A DNA stretch of 64,000 nt, from contig CM068582.1 of assembly GCA_035048485.1 (NCBI GenBank), forward strand, positions 12,221,501-12,285,500, in the 5' to 3' direction. This stretch comes from Pteria penguin. Its lineage: Eukaryota; Mollusca; Bivalvia; Pterioida; Pteriidae. A model generated the notes under the pieces. It saw only the letters and a program-made list of their open reading frames with translations, ran no database searches and was not told the origin of the DNA. Shown piece by piece: positions 52,501 through 64,000 of this stretch; position 1 is the stretch's first letter, and each line of letters begins with the position of its first letter. The translations under genes were made by a program, and so were the position numbers.

Positions 52501-55500
52501 TGGAAAGGAAGGAGCCTCACTGTAAGACAAAGCTAGCACAATTGAAAGTGAAAATACCAAGTGATAATGACTCAAAATGATTAAAACACCATGGATTTAA
52601 AAAAAACCCACTGAATTACTAACACACTGTATGTTAGATATATCGTAAAATTTAAGAAATACTGATATGGCATCATCCTCTTTCATATTTAGTGGTTTCC
52701 TATTTAGTGCATTACATACATTGCTGATCAAAAAAGTATATGACTTCAACTTTATATCTTATATATTTGCTGATACATAAGTTAGGCCAAAGCAGATGGG
52801 AAGCAAATGAGATACATGATATAGATCTTTATTTGCCCATGGTGTGCTTTATATGTTACTTTTGTCAAGGTTTAGTGATCTGCAATAATTTTTTTTATAT
52901 TAATTAACATATTTGATTTTGTTGAGATGGCATTTACTTGAAGAATTTTATGTGTATATTTTCATAGAAAGTCTTCTCTGCATGTACATAGTATACATGC
53001 CTTTAGTGAGCAACACACCAGAATAAGAGAAGATGAAAATAGTTTGATTTGGAATCTATGTCTCAATGAAAGGATTTATGTTGTTTGTTCACCAACCCAG
53101 AATACATTTGTATCTTTCGTCTTGTAAGTATTTTGTTAAGTGATATATTTATTTTCCTGGTAAAATGTAAATAAGTGGAATTTCAAATTCAAGAACCACT
53201 TCATTATTAGTTCTTCCCATATTTTAGTTGAAATTCAGATTTATGCTTCAGAAATAGAGCTTTCTTGAGAAACCAGTTGAAGGATCCTGATTTTTATATA
53301 ATTGTTTTGTAAATTTTGTTTCATGTGTTACCATTTACCTTCATTATGTGCCACATATATATGTGAAGAGTTCTTTGATGATCTTGCTGTCGTAAGATTG
53401 AGATGAAGTACAATAGTGATTTTTTTTTATCTGTGCTTTAAACTTAAACTAACCAAAAGCTGAGCTAACTAACAGGAGAAGTTATAATACGCAATTTTTC
53501 AACTACTAAAATCTGTCACGGTTTGCATTAAGTCACTTACCAAATCCATTGTTCTGGATTTGGGAACCTTTATGTGGGCAACAGTGCCAACTTACGTCAT
53601 AATTATATAATGTCATAACAATCACAAAGTGTGTGTGTGTGTTGACATTATTGTAGCTGCAATACTCTCTATTGATGCCTTACTTCTCCATACTTTTGTA
53701 TTCTATTACTGAAATTACACAATCCTTAAATAAGAGTTAAATTACAAGGTTCTTTTTTTTTTAAGGTTGTTTTGTTTTATCCAGGTTTGAAGTCACATTT
53801 TTTATTGTCACCCCTGCGACTCTAAGGTATTACTTTGTTCATCATGTCTCACAGCTTTGTTTTTAATTTTTTTCTCTTTGGCATCACATGTATTCCCTGG
53901 AGCACTTCTCTCAGTTAGTTCCCAGCTACTGTTAGTAGTGGAGAAAAACAGAAAACCCAAGATTGTCTTTATCGTATGCTAATATTTTGAGAATTATAAC
54001 TTCTTTGAATGAGAAAACGCTGAGCGTGTCAATTCAATGCTTATGCCTTCTGAGTACAAATGTGGTTTTATTTCCATGCTTCTCTAAAATTGCTGTCAGA
54101 TCTGCTACTTAATGGGAAATGCATTACTTATATTTTTGATAGGTATTGTGAGTATTGTCATACATATTTCCTCTTTCCATCTAGAGGCAGGATCAGTCTT
54201 CTTTTGAACTGCTGAGGCATTTTGCCTAAATAGCTTTTGGTTCTTTACCTGAGATAGGGTGATTTCAGAGCGTAGTCATAATTTAGAATATCATTCCCCC
54301 TTCTTGAGAATATTGTTTCTTTTGTTATCTTTGTATGAAACACTTTAGTTTATATTTCTAAGAAACTAATTATGTATTTCAAAATAAGATTCCTGAAAGC
54401 TGAATTAGCATGTTTACATGCTTCCTGATGAAAGGAAATGAGTTTATGATTGTTAATTTATTTCGTTATGTTGCTTTACTTCTGTTCAAGGTCATGTGCA
54501 AGCAAATTTTTAATGTTCCATTTACCGTAGATTTAAGTATAAGATTTCTTCTTGGATGTACATGTATATGAAAATTTATACTTAAAAGAGTGGTGTCTTT
54601 ATGCAGAGTAAGATGCAGAAATTTTAAAATAGAGTATAATTTCCCCATTCTGAAAATTAGATTTTTTATTAGAAAGAGGCTTGATGAAATCTGATTAGTT
54701 ACCAAACTTCAAATTTTGTGTGAAATGTCCCTGCAAAATGTTGTTTTGGACACCCTTGAAATGCTTTTCACCTTTTTTTTTCTTGATTCCTAATATTAAA
54801 CAAGGCATAATGCAGTTTAAGAATTGTGTGACATAGCCTTATCAAACCTTTTCTCAAAGAATGCTTTAACTTTCTCTTGGAACAAAATGAAATTTTGACG
54901 AATGATATTGTGTCCTGAAAATTGCAACAGAGATAGATGGACTGTAACTTTCTTATCAGTAATTTTTATCATTATGTGTTAAGGAGTTGACAATGAGTTA
55001 TGCTGCAGACCTACTAATTTTAAATGATGCAAGGGGATTAATCACTGGACAAACCATGTTTTTGCTCTGTTTGTTCTGACGTTAATGCTTGGTTGTGTTG
55101 TTAAGTAATATGATGCAAATTTGAGCGGCAACATGTTGTATGTCCTGTATTGCCCCTAACATCATGTGAAATTAGTGGAAGGTTTATTAAGTGTGTTTTT
55201 TTGTGATATAGAGTTTTATTGATTGGTTATCTGTTTGATTCCTGTAATACAGAGGCTTGATTGATTTATCTAGATGTGAATGAATACCCCTTGAAATTAT
55301 TTTATGTTGTGTTTGGTTGGTTGTATTCTTCTACACCACATCAGGATCATTTCACTTATATGACCATGGACATTAAAATGCAGGTACACTGATAGACCTT
55401 CCTATCAGGCTTTTATCTCAGCAATATATTAAATCCAAAGATGAGAGGCTTCATTGATCAACTGAGGCCTCTCTTTTATCAGAATTATCTAGTCTTTCAC

Positions 55501-56847
55501 TGATGTATTAATTTCAAGAGCGTGCTTAATTTACAGATTTCATAATATGTTGAAATTTCTAAAAGCACTGAAAATTGGGGGGCATTGAGTGTTTGCTTTG
55601 TCCATTTTTCCATCATTCTGACATACTGTCACACAACTGGGTTCAATATGATAACTTAAGTTCCTCGCATCCTATCCAAACCAGATTTTGGTTATGGATA
55701 CTGATCAATAGGGGAAGCTGCCTGTTGATTTTGGGGTTAATAGGTCAAGGGTCAATGTCACTACTTGTAAAAATAAATTGCACTTATTGGGTTCTGAGTA
55801 GTAACTCAAGTTTCTTGCTTCCTGTTCAAACCAAATTTGGATATATGAATAATTATCAAAAGGTTAAGATACCTGTTGATTTGGGGGTCAAAAAGTCAAG
55901 GTCACTACTGGTAATGCTTTACTCTATTGGAGATATGGCCTATTAAACTTAAAATTAAGACATTTTCTGGGAAAGCTTTGTTGCAATGATAAAATATGGG
56001 AGCATATGTTTTACAAATATGCTTTAGTTATTTGTTATTTTTGAGTATTGGATACTGGATTCATCAGTTTGGTTTATACTTGGGTTGGTTTTGGTTTTTG
56101 GTTGGAATTGTGCATTTAGGTCCTTATTGTGAATTTTATCAGGTAATTAAATGGTGTGCTGTTCTTTGAATGTCTCATAATGTTACAAAAGGCCCTCTGT
56201 ACAATGTATTTTGAATTATTATCAGTTTTGTTAATGAGTTTCTTCAGCAAATGGTTAGGGTCAATGAGGAACCTATCTGTTTGTTCCACATGAAGTGTAT
56301 ACAAATGTGTATTGTTACAAGTATCTATTGTAAGCTACTTGATTGAAATCCATCTTTCTTTGTCCTACATGTGGAAAAATAAACAACCTTGTCATTGTAT
56401 GAATCAGACCAAAACGTTATGTTTCTTGTGTAGGTTAATGAAGAAATTGCATATATGCTCCCTTGTATCTCATTCATTAACTAGTTAATTTTGAATTGCA
56501 GATTTTTACACCATGCACTATAACATTACATGAAATACTTACTGTGTAATTTCTGTGTTTATTATCATATAATTTATGTTCTCCTTTTTAATTATATGCT
56601 GATCAATAAATTTAAATCTTAAAGCTTAACGCTTCCTGTTTTATATTTATGCTCTCTGCAGAAGATGGCGTGAAGCAGACATGATCGTCCTGTTATGTCC
56701 GTCAGTTTGTCTGTCAGTCCACAAACTTTAACATTTTCCATATCCTTTGTATGATTTTAGATAGAGCTTCGACATTTCACAAGTGTATTTCAATGGCTCT
56801 ACAAGTTTTGACCTAGCGGTGTTTATCTTTGATTTTTCAAAATGTTT
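49528..56847 (+). other. RSPRY1 3' UTR and/or intergenic sequence
   Basis: AT-rich, unusually free of SINEs except one old copy (50.27-50.56 kb), no convincing coding frame. Candidate poly(A) signals: ATTAAA near 50590 and 54794, AATAAA near 55775, 56383 and 56605. A long 3' UTR is possible but cannot be shown. A 'ggtcaaggtcactact' repeat lies at 55.7-55.95 kb. Confidence 0.45.
50272..50560 (+). mobile_element. old SINE family A copy
   Basis: Head-derived 'gaggtgcttggctcataactgagagg', body 'gtagatgtggcagatagagg', 'ttttgtgcaatgcatcaggc', tail 'ggagtgatgttaaactagag' then (caaa)n. Confidence 0.6.
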
Positions 56848-57386
56848 AAGGTTTCTGTGCTCCACAAACATATATTTATTCACTTGCTTGAGGATTTAAC
56901 AAAAACAAGGCAGTAAATTCTGGTACAAAGTAGTTATATATTTGTACTATGAATTTTGTAAAATATCACAAAGATTGTTTTGCTTATGATTTTGCAACCA
57001 GTATGTAGGTGGAGACGGGTAACACCACCTTCCCACTTGCCAACACCAGTATTCAAACCCAGACCCAGACTTGAAAGAGGTGAAAGACTATTGTAACGTG
57101 AATAACATCACGTGCAAGGTTTCTGTGCTCCACAAACATATATTTATTCACTTGCTTGAGGATTTAACAAAAACCAGGCAGTAAATTCTGGTACAAAGTA
57201 GTTATATATTTGTACTATGAATTTTGTTAAATATCACAAAGATTGTTTTGCTTATGATTTTGCAACCAGTATGTAGGTGGAGACGGGGTAACACCACCTT
57301 CCCACTTGCCAACACCAGTATTCAAACCCAGACCCAGACTTGAAAGAGGTGAAAGACTATTGTAACGTGAATAACATCACGTGCAA
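56848..57386 (+). repeat. 268-bp direct tandem duplication
   Basis: The segment from 'aaggtttctgtgctcc' (56848) to 'ataacatcacgtgc' repeats from 57116 with only a few differences (aaaacaagg/aaaaccagg, gtaaaat/gttaaat, acgggt/acggggt). The high identity means it is recent. Confidence 0.95.
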
Positions 57387-60300
57387 AACATTTTCTTAGA
57401 TGGCAAGAATCCAATTCTTGAGAAGCCGCAAGCTAAATTTATACTCTCACACCCTTTCAGCACAGCCATTTCCGGTGAAATAAAGGAATGAAATCTACCC
57501 ACCTTAATTATCTAACTGATCACTGCGTCGATTTATTTAAAATTTATACAAAATTCGACCTCTGGTCTGGATATATCAAATAGAAACTAAGGTGTCGAGT
57601 ATATACCTGTCGAAAATCTATGGCTTTGTTTGCTCCAAAAACTTAACATTATATGGCTGTCAACAGATAGGTGAAAGGATAAAAAAATCGAAACAATGAA
57701 AAAAAAACAAGATAAACTATTAAAGAAAAAACAAAACAAAACCCCATGACAAATAAAATTTTGGTTTACTACAATATGGGGCGTTTGGTCTGTCCATCTA
57801 AGGTACTGTTGCCTCGAAGACCATAGCTTTTGCGTTTTAGAATTGCTTTGCTGGTTTTTACGCTTTCGGCAATTTTCCATTCATATTACAACATAGAACG
57901 AAGAATAACAGTAACAGCTAAAAAGTTCATTCCGGCTTGCTTGCACTGCAAGCTGAATTACCAGCCTCTTTAACATGATGGCAAAACGACGGCGTAGCTG
58001 CGCTTAAGAATTAAACAAGAAGTGGGAGGTCAAGGAGCTGTAGGGTTTGTTCTTATGCAACTTATGCTAAAAAGTGAGAGGCACAAACATACTTGTTCCT
58101 CACTTTTGGGAGGAGACATGTGCCTCCTCTGTCCCCTCCCCGTTTTTCCTATGCCATTGCAAAATTCTGAAGATAAATTCTGGATCACCTGCACCAAAAC
58201 CCAATTGCCTAGCCAATACATCAAATATTCCTTTCCTGTGTTTGAGATGTTGAATGTGTTTTATAGAATGACGTTTTCTTTAAGTCGTAATCATATTATA
58301 CGCGAAGTAAATACGTATACGTGACAAGAGGGTTACAGGTTCGAATTTCGGGGGAATTAGTGTCTATAATAAGCCTTGCGTACCAAAGATGTTGTAGCCA
58401 GATTTCCCGCTAGCAGATCTTAATCTCATTTCCATGTCGAAAAAAATGAAAATATACATGGACACAATCCGATTCGAACCAGACTTTTACTGCGCTTCCT
58501 TTTCAAATGTAAGCTCCAGAACTCTCAAAATATACAGATTATGGTAAAATGGCTGGGTCCAGCTTACTCTAGGAACAACACTTATATATTATGCAGCATT
58601 TCTTTTTTAATGTACGTGGAAATCAGAATTCAATGACCGTTGACAAAACTACATGTATTCTTATATGTTCAAGTAGAGAGCGGCCTTTAATCAAATTGCG
58701 TTATTTCTGACTATTCAAATGATACAGCCAATGTTAACGTTTGTGAACACAGAGAGAAGGAAAGAAAAATTTGCCTTTGAATCCCCGACTCCGCAGGCAT
58801 TGATATGGACCCAACCTTGTACTTTCTGGTGTTCTTAAAGGGTACATGTATATCTAAATCAGTGATACATCAATTTGCGTATGCGCCTAAATAACTCTGC
58901 TGAATAAAATGTATTAGAAGATGAGTAGCAAGTATTAAGAATTTGCTGTTCCTGTTTGGAGTGGTGGTGCCCTTTTCCCTATTCTTTTTTTTTTCCCTCT
59001 CGAATAAAGTAAACAAAGAGGAGTGGATTAATTTTGGTAATGAAGTTGTTTCCTTTAAATTATTTAGGAGAAACTTGTAATAAATGCTTACAATTAATTA
59101 GAATTCATGTACTTCAAATTCATTGTTCAAATGTACATAGGTGTCAGTCCATGCGCAGATCTAAAGAGGTGGACAAGGGGTCTGGGTCCACCCTGATATT
59201 CGACGAAAAATACTTTTCTTGGTAGTTTTCGATGTAAAACAAGTAATTTTACGGAGAAAACATTGTTCGACCCCCTCTTGAAAATTCATTGGATGTGGAT
59301 CCCCTCTCGACACATTATCTAGATCTGCGCCTGCAGTGGCCTTTTCCACGTTGATGATTTCAGAATCTTGCATTTCCTACGCGTTTTTGCTCTTGCAATG
59401 AAGTTGTCGTCAACCTTGACAGTGTTTAATTGTCATGTAAAGCTGGTGTAGCAGATTCTGTCAAATATTTTGTTCATTTCTAAGGGGATGACCCCTTAAT
59501 TCTGAAAGGGGTTTTTCATTTGACTTGAACATATATATGTACATATATATAAAACACAAAAACATTCCAAAGCAAACCCCACCACCATCACTATCTAAAA
59601 AACCCCACCAAAAATGAAAGAAAGAAAATCAAAATGGAAAATGAAATAAATAGTCTGACTACACTCCGGAAAGAAACTTTATATCCTGTCCTTGAAAATA
59701 GGCTGAATTCTGGCCATTGAACTTGGACACATTGTCAACTAATCATGTCTTTTACTCAACAACATCGACGACCACGACGACAACAACAGAAAAAAACCTC
59801 CTCAAATATATAGAATCAATGAATAAACTAGATGGATGACAAATTAATAGATAAATCTGGGATAAGTTGCAGGTAGGTGGATCCGGACACCTGGAACTTT
59901 CACGGTCCTTACCATAAAGTCCTGGGCTAAGCCATGCGTTACAGGAAGTTTTAGTTTTGAATGATTGAGATATTTCTTTTTACCTCATACTTATTCTCCC
60001 CCCTCCCAAATCCCTTTTCTACTGATTTCCTTTATGATATTCCTATTTGACCCCCCCCCCCCCCCCCGATCCGTCCTTATTGTTTAATTGATTAATAGGG
60101 AAAAAGCACAATTGGTTTTGCGAGAAAAACCTCACTCTGCGCTTTCTCCTCCTTTTTCATTTTCGAATCAAGGGATTCACTCAATGAAATTAAATAAAAA
60201 GAAAAAGAAAAAGAAAAAAAAAATAAAAAGGGGGAGGGGTATTGGATAGGATATCTACACGTGAAGAGTGAGAATTATATTCATTACAAATATCATGTAG

Positions 60301-60859
60301 TTATCACCTACGGACAGAAAGTAGGAACTTCTTAATCCGCCGTTGTGAAAACGTAAAGTTATAATATATTTATAATATTAAATATATAAACATTCATAGA
60401 AGGGGGATGTGTATTACGTCATTGTTTAATTCGTCGTTGATTAAATTATACATTATCTGTACAGTTTGTAAACACGACACTGCATCACGATTACGATTTT
60501 ATTTCCCATGACACCCGCTGCAGATATGTCAATCATTGTCCAAAAAAGGGTTTATTTTTATCAGCGGACGCACCTACATAATGCACTAAATGCCCTTTCA
60601 CACCCAAGCATGACGCCCTTTGTCTGGATACAATGGGACCTACTGTTGAAAACGATAAGGAAAATGTCCAATTTACATGAAAATCGTTGTAATATTCTTC
60701 ATTTTCCACCAAGAACAGAGCCATTTCTGACCAAACAAAACGCGATGTAACAGACACAAGCCTAGAACAAGGTCGAAATATTATTATATCATGGTGGACA
60801 TTTTGAGTCATCGGACATTCTCGTTACTTATTTCGGCATATTTCGGAGCCATTCGAAAA
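57387..60859. other. intergenic sequence
   Basis: Nothing coding that I can support. Simple-sequence tracts at 59.5-59.65 kb (A-rich), poly-C at 60051-60067 and poly-A/G at 60.19-60.24 kb. Short frames at 57587-57880 (minus) and 58022-58324 (plus) lack supporting signals. Confidence 0.5.
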
Positions 60860-60948
60860 ACAAAATAGAATGGACCAATCAAAATGATTTGACATGCTCT
60901 GATTAGCCAATCACGACCTTCGTAACAATAATAGCGTGGTTTTCCAAG
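60860..60948 (+). promoter_or_regulatory. probable promoter of the MADIDF gene
   Basis: Two CCAAT-type boxes (gaccaatcaaa near 60877 and agccaatcacg near 60905) lie just before ccaagATGGCGG, a YY1-like site that also carries the start codon. No TATA box is seen; this is typical of a housekeeping promoter. Confidence 0.45.
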
Positions 60949-60955
60949 ATGGCGG
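60949..60955 (+). CDS. first coding exon (7 nt) of an unrecognised gene
   Basis: ATG GCG G, followed by the donor gtgagt. Phase 1. The next exon at 61040-61087 continues the frame as MADIDFTYSDPND. An ATG so close to a donor, in the ccaagATGGCGG context, is common for ubiquitously expressed genes. Product not recognised. Confidence 0.6.
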
Positions 60956-61039
60956 GTGAGTCCACTTCACATCACATAGTTTGTTGTTATGAAATTTAAA
61001 CCTTTCAACACGACCTGACACATATATTTTTTATTTCAG

Positions 61040-61087
61040 ATATTGATTTTACTTATTCAGATCCCAATGACGACAATCCAGATGACG
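61040..61087 (+). CDS. second coding exon of the MADIDF gene
   Basis: Acceptor tttatttcag, donor GACG|gtaagt, phase 1 both sides, 48 nt. With the first exon it reads MADIDFTYSDPNDDNPDD, a very acidic N-terminus. The rest of the gene must lie beyond 64000, because I find no convincing next exon in the remaining 2.9 kb. Confidence 0.6.
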
Positions 61088-64000
61088 GTAAGTCTCTTAT
61101 ATGTTACTCGTAATGTATACTTTTCGCCTCTGTGATACTGCGTTGATGAATTGTCCCAAGATCATATTCTTTCGCGCCGTTATTTGTAATTTGCAGGGTA
61201 AATCCTGCAATTCTGTCATTCCAACTATTGCAAATGAATGCATTGATTTCTTTAAAAATGTAGCAATTCATATTGCTTTTACGAAGGACAGTGTAACACG
61301 TGCGTTTTGCTTGATATTCAAACAAGACGCCGAGTTTTGGTGCCAATGTAATGATTGGGTCACGTGATTTTGTGTTCCTTTGACCCCCTGAACCACATTC
61401 CCGCGCGCATGGATTTGAATGGCAGCAGCAAGCGTGGTAGCAGAAAATGTCCAATAATCGACGATTCTTTTGGGGCTTTAATCAGAGTAATGATATGATG
61501 CATGGAGTTATTGATTTTTAGTCACATCACTTAGTCATGAATGAGTAATATCGGATAGGGAACTACAGGAATAAAATGGTAAGTAGGTCATTCTATTTGA
61601 TACGGTTTCTTCTCCAAGAGAAGAGGACGCGCGCCAAATTTTGGTCCAGGGTGACTCTGATTCTGTGTTCTATATATCCAGAGTTTTGTTTGAAAATGTC
61701 GATGAATTTTGTTGTATTTTTATCGGACAGATATTTCGTTTCAGTTGGCCATCACACATATTCCAAACAAAGGCTTTGTTTGGGATAGAAATAACTTAAA
61801 ATGGATGCGCGCACATGGTTTTGTTTGTTTGTAATAAGGACAGGTGCGGTGTTCCCGAATCTTTTGTATCAATCTTTAGACTGTGATAATACTATAGAAT
61901 TCCTTGTAATTAAAAACGACTGAAATTCCAATCGTTGATGGTTTGAAATGGAAAAACTGGTGTCGGAGTCGGGTATTTCTACCCATCTAATATTCTGTTG
62001 TATCTTAGAATCTGTTGTTCACTTTTTGGTATCAAGAAAACATTGCCACAAAAAGATGTCTCGTCACGATTCATATTTCATACACTCCACTCGTTTAGAA
62101 ATTTACATACTTTCTCACATTGATCATGTTAACTTGTCAACAAAAAACTTGGACTTTTGTTCAGCTTTTCTAAGTTTCTTCACAAATTTTAAATGTAACT
62201 TGTCACCAAAATTGTCATTATTCTGACCTTTTACTGATATTTTAAATGGTATTTTCCACACGTAATTTCCAAGTTTTGGTAGGGACAGGCTTGGTGTAGT
62301 GGTTAAGCGCTTGACTTGCGGCATTGACAATTCGGGTTCGATCCCTGGATTGCGCCACTATGGTAAAGAGGTTGCTTACCTCCTACTTCCATGTCGCTAT
62401 ATAACTGAAAAATGGTTGAAGGCGATGTAAAACACCAATCAACCAACTGAAGTTTTGGAGATGAGATACCATGCAAGATTTCAGGGTTCGAACTTAGCAC
62501 TAGCAGTCATCTGGATGTCAAAAACAACCTAAAATATCTTCGGGCATTCTGAAATTTCAGTGAATACAATGGATGCCGTCCAAATTTTCGTTAAATTTGC
62601 CAATTTCGAGTCCAGAAATTTGTGTGAAAATCAATAAAAGTAGTGTGAGAAAATCACAAAATTTGAAGAATTATCTTGATAAGATGAGAAAGAAATCAAA
62701 GTTTTCGTGACAAGTTGACCAGACAGACTAGTTGTCTTGTTTTGGTGGTGAATTGTCTTGTTGTCTCAGTGACATGTCCAGAAATCCATTTAGTTGGATT
62801 GCTGGACAAATTGTCACCAAGACAACTCGTTAATGACAAGTTGACCAGACAACTCGTCATCAAAACAGTTTTCTCATATCTATATCAAAATAGCTGATGA
62901 CCAGAACTTCAGCATTTCACTAGATAAATAGTAATCAAAACTTTGAAATTTCACATACATGATCACATACATGTATGGGAGAAAAGTTGAAGTATTGGTG
63001 AAGAATTGACTTGACAATTTGTCTCAAAATACAAGTGATGATGAGTGGTCTTGGTATCACATTGATGAATATAGATGTATATCTGATTACATTCTGTAAA
63101 GATCTGCTGATCCCAACTGAGGCCATAATGTCAAAAGGAGCTCACTGACCTTTCTTGCTGTAAAAATATTACTGTCCAGATGACTTGTCACAAAACCTTC
63201 GAATTTTGCAGGTCTCGTCTCCAAAACTTGGAGGAACTTGATGATATGTATGTGCATGTATATATATACTAATCACCCAAACTTGGATTTACACAGTTGT
63301 ACTTTAACATGTCACTTTTTGTTGATGGATATCAATCCTCTACAAGAGAAATCTCATTTGCGAAAATTGTTAAGATTCTACATCTTTGGGACAAGATATC
63401 TTGATGACTGTTTGTCTTGAATCCATTGAATCAACCCTTTCTTAAAAACAGGATGAGAAGTCCAAACTGGCATTGTTTCAGAAGACCTCTTCTTGCAATT
63501 CTGTAAAATACAGTGTATGTGAAATACGTCGGACCTGACTGACAAAATTGACTCAGGACAGACAATTCTTAGCATGAATCCGGTCCTGATGTCCGATATA
63601 GTTCTGAATTTAACAATAACATTCAAATGTTTTACCGTTCTATATTTTATTGTAATATGCAATTCTGTCTGTCCGATTGTCCTATGGGCTCCAAATAATT
63701 TTCGAGTACACTGTCAATATCAGATGTTTTCGAAATTTGCATTTTTATGTCCCTTGGATCTATAAATTGGGGGAATATTGTTTTTATGCTGTCAGTTGAC
63801 AACTTCAACTTTTGCCATAAATTTCAAGCCACAAGAGTTTTTAAAATTTCGTTTTGTTTTTATAAATCGCCTATTTTCTCTGGTCAAAATCGTTCATACA
63901 GTTTAGTTAGTAATCTTGTATCACATCACAGTGTAAAGTGTATACAAGGCCCTGAAGGACTCAGAGGTGGAAAATGGCTAGGATTGATTGTTGAGCCATG
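61088..64000 (+). other. intron of the MADIDF gene (to the window edge)
   Basis: No further exon is convincing. It contains a family B SINE (62.28 kb), loose repeats of 'tgacaagttgaccagac' (62.7-62.85 kb), and a 'tttttatgtcccttgg...gggggaatattgtttttatg' repeat head near 63.75 kb. Confidence 0.45.
62283..62455 (+). mobile_element. SINE family B
   Basis: Head 'gacaggcttggtgtagtggt', box B 'gggttcgatccctgg', body 'gcgccactatggtaaagagg' and 'atgtcgctatataactgaaa', tail 'aaacaccaatcaaccaactg'. Closely matches the copy at 18.42 kb. Confidence 0.88.

Noticed and set aside
55575..55946. 123-codon plus-strand frame
   Set aside because: It overlaps two copies of a 'caaggtcactact' repeat with the same internal phrases (ctgttgatttgggg), so it is repeat-derived.
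57587..57880. Minus-strand frame MENCRKRKNQQSN...
   Set aside because: The second half is low-complexity Phe-rich sequence and no splice or promoter signals support it; left uncalled.

Overview
This is a stretch of animal nuclear genome: long introns, GT-AG splice sites, tRNA-derived SINEs, microsatellites, no operons. The best fit is a mollusc, probably a bivalve, because several dispersed repeats (the 'caaggtcacagtgcacac' type, the 'tgggggacatattgtttttg' type and the 'gccagagttacggcccttgaactt' type) are ones I associate with bivalve and gastropod genomes. I cannot resolve the species.

Layout. (1) 1-4.05 kb: two minus-strand exons of a small gene resembling the cilia/flagella protein CFAP90 (C5orf49). 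It starts at a compact promoter near 4.05 kb and runs off the left edge. (2) 8.4-49.5 kb: one plus-strand gene, RSPRY1 (RING finger and SPRY domain protein, a putative E3 ubiquitin ligase). I could assemble it as 14 coding exons, 1866 nt, 621 residues, with all splice phases consistent. One exon is only 11 nt. (3) Intron 10 of RSPRY1 (22.6 kb) holds a complete, unrecognised gene on the opposite strand: a 1.65-kb main coding exon (26217-27865) for a basic, Ser/Thr-rich, probably disordered protein. Upstream of it, at 29-43.5 kb, lie about ten short candidate first coding exons. Each has an ATG, an open frame and a splice donor in phase 1, the phase needed to join the common acceptor at 27865. 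Two of them encode clearly related peptides. This looks like an array of alternative promoters/first exons giving one protein many N-termini, and it is the most interesting thing in the window. (4) 49.5-60.9 kb: no coding gene seen; probably 3' UTR of RSPRY1 plus intergenic DNA with a recent 268-bp tandem duplication. (5) 60.95 kb to the right edge: the first two coding exons of another plus-strand gene beginning MADIDFTYSD, not recognised.

Repeats fill most of the rest: at least two tRNA-headed SINE families in both orientations, a 3.8-kb element with about 200-bp terminal inverted repeats in RSPRY1 intron 5, minisatellites with 34-, 52-, 54- and 96-bp units, and decayed copies of RSPRY1 exon 10. 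Other features worth noting are the RSPRY1 start region, where upstream ORFs seem to favour initiation at a conserved MGSCIC lipidation motif, and the 96-bp array, whose first unit contains the splice donor of the first RING exon.
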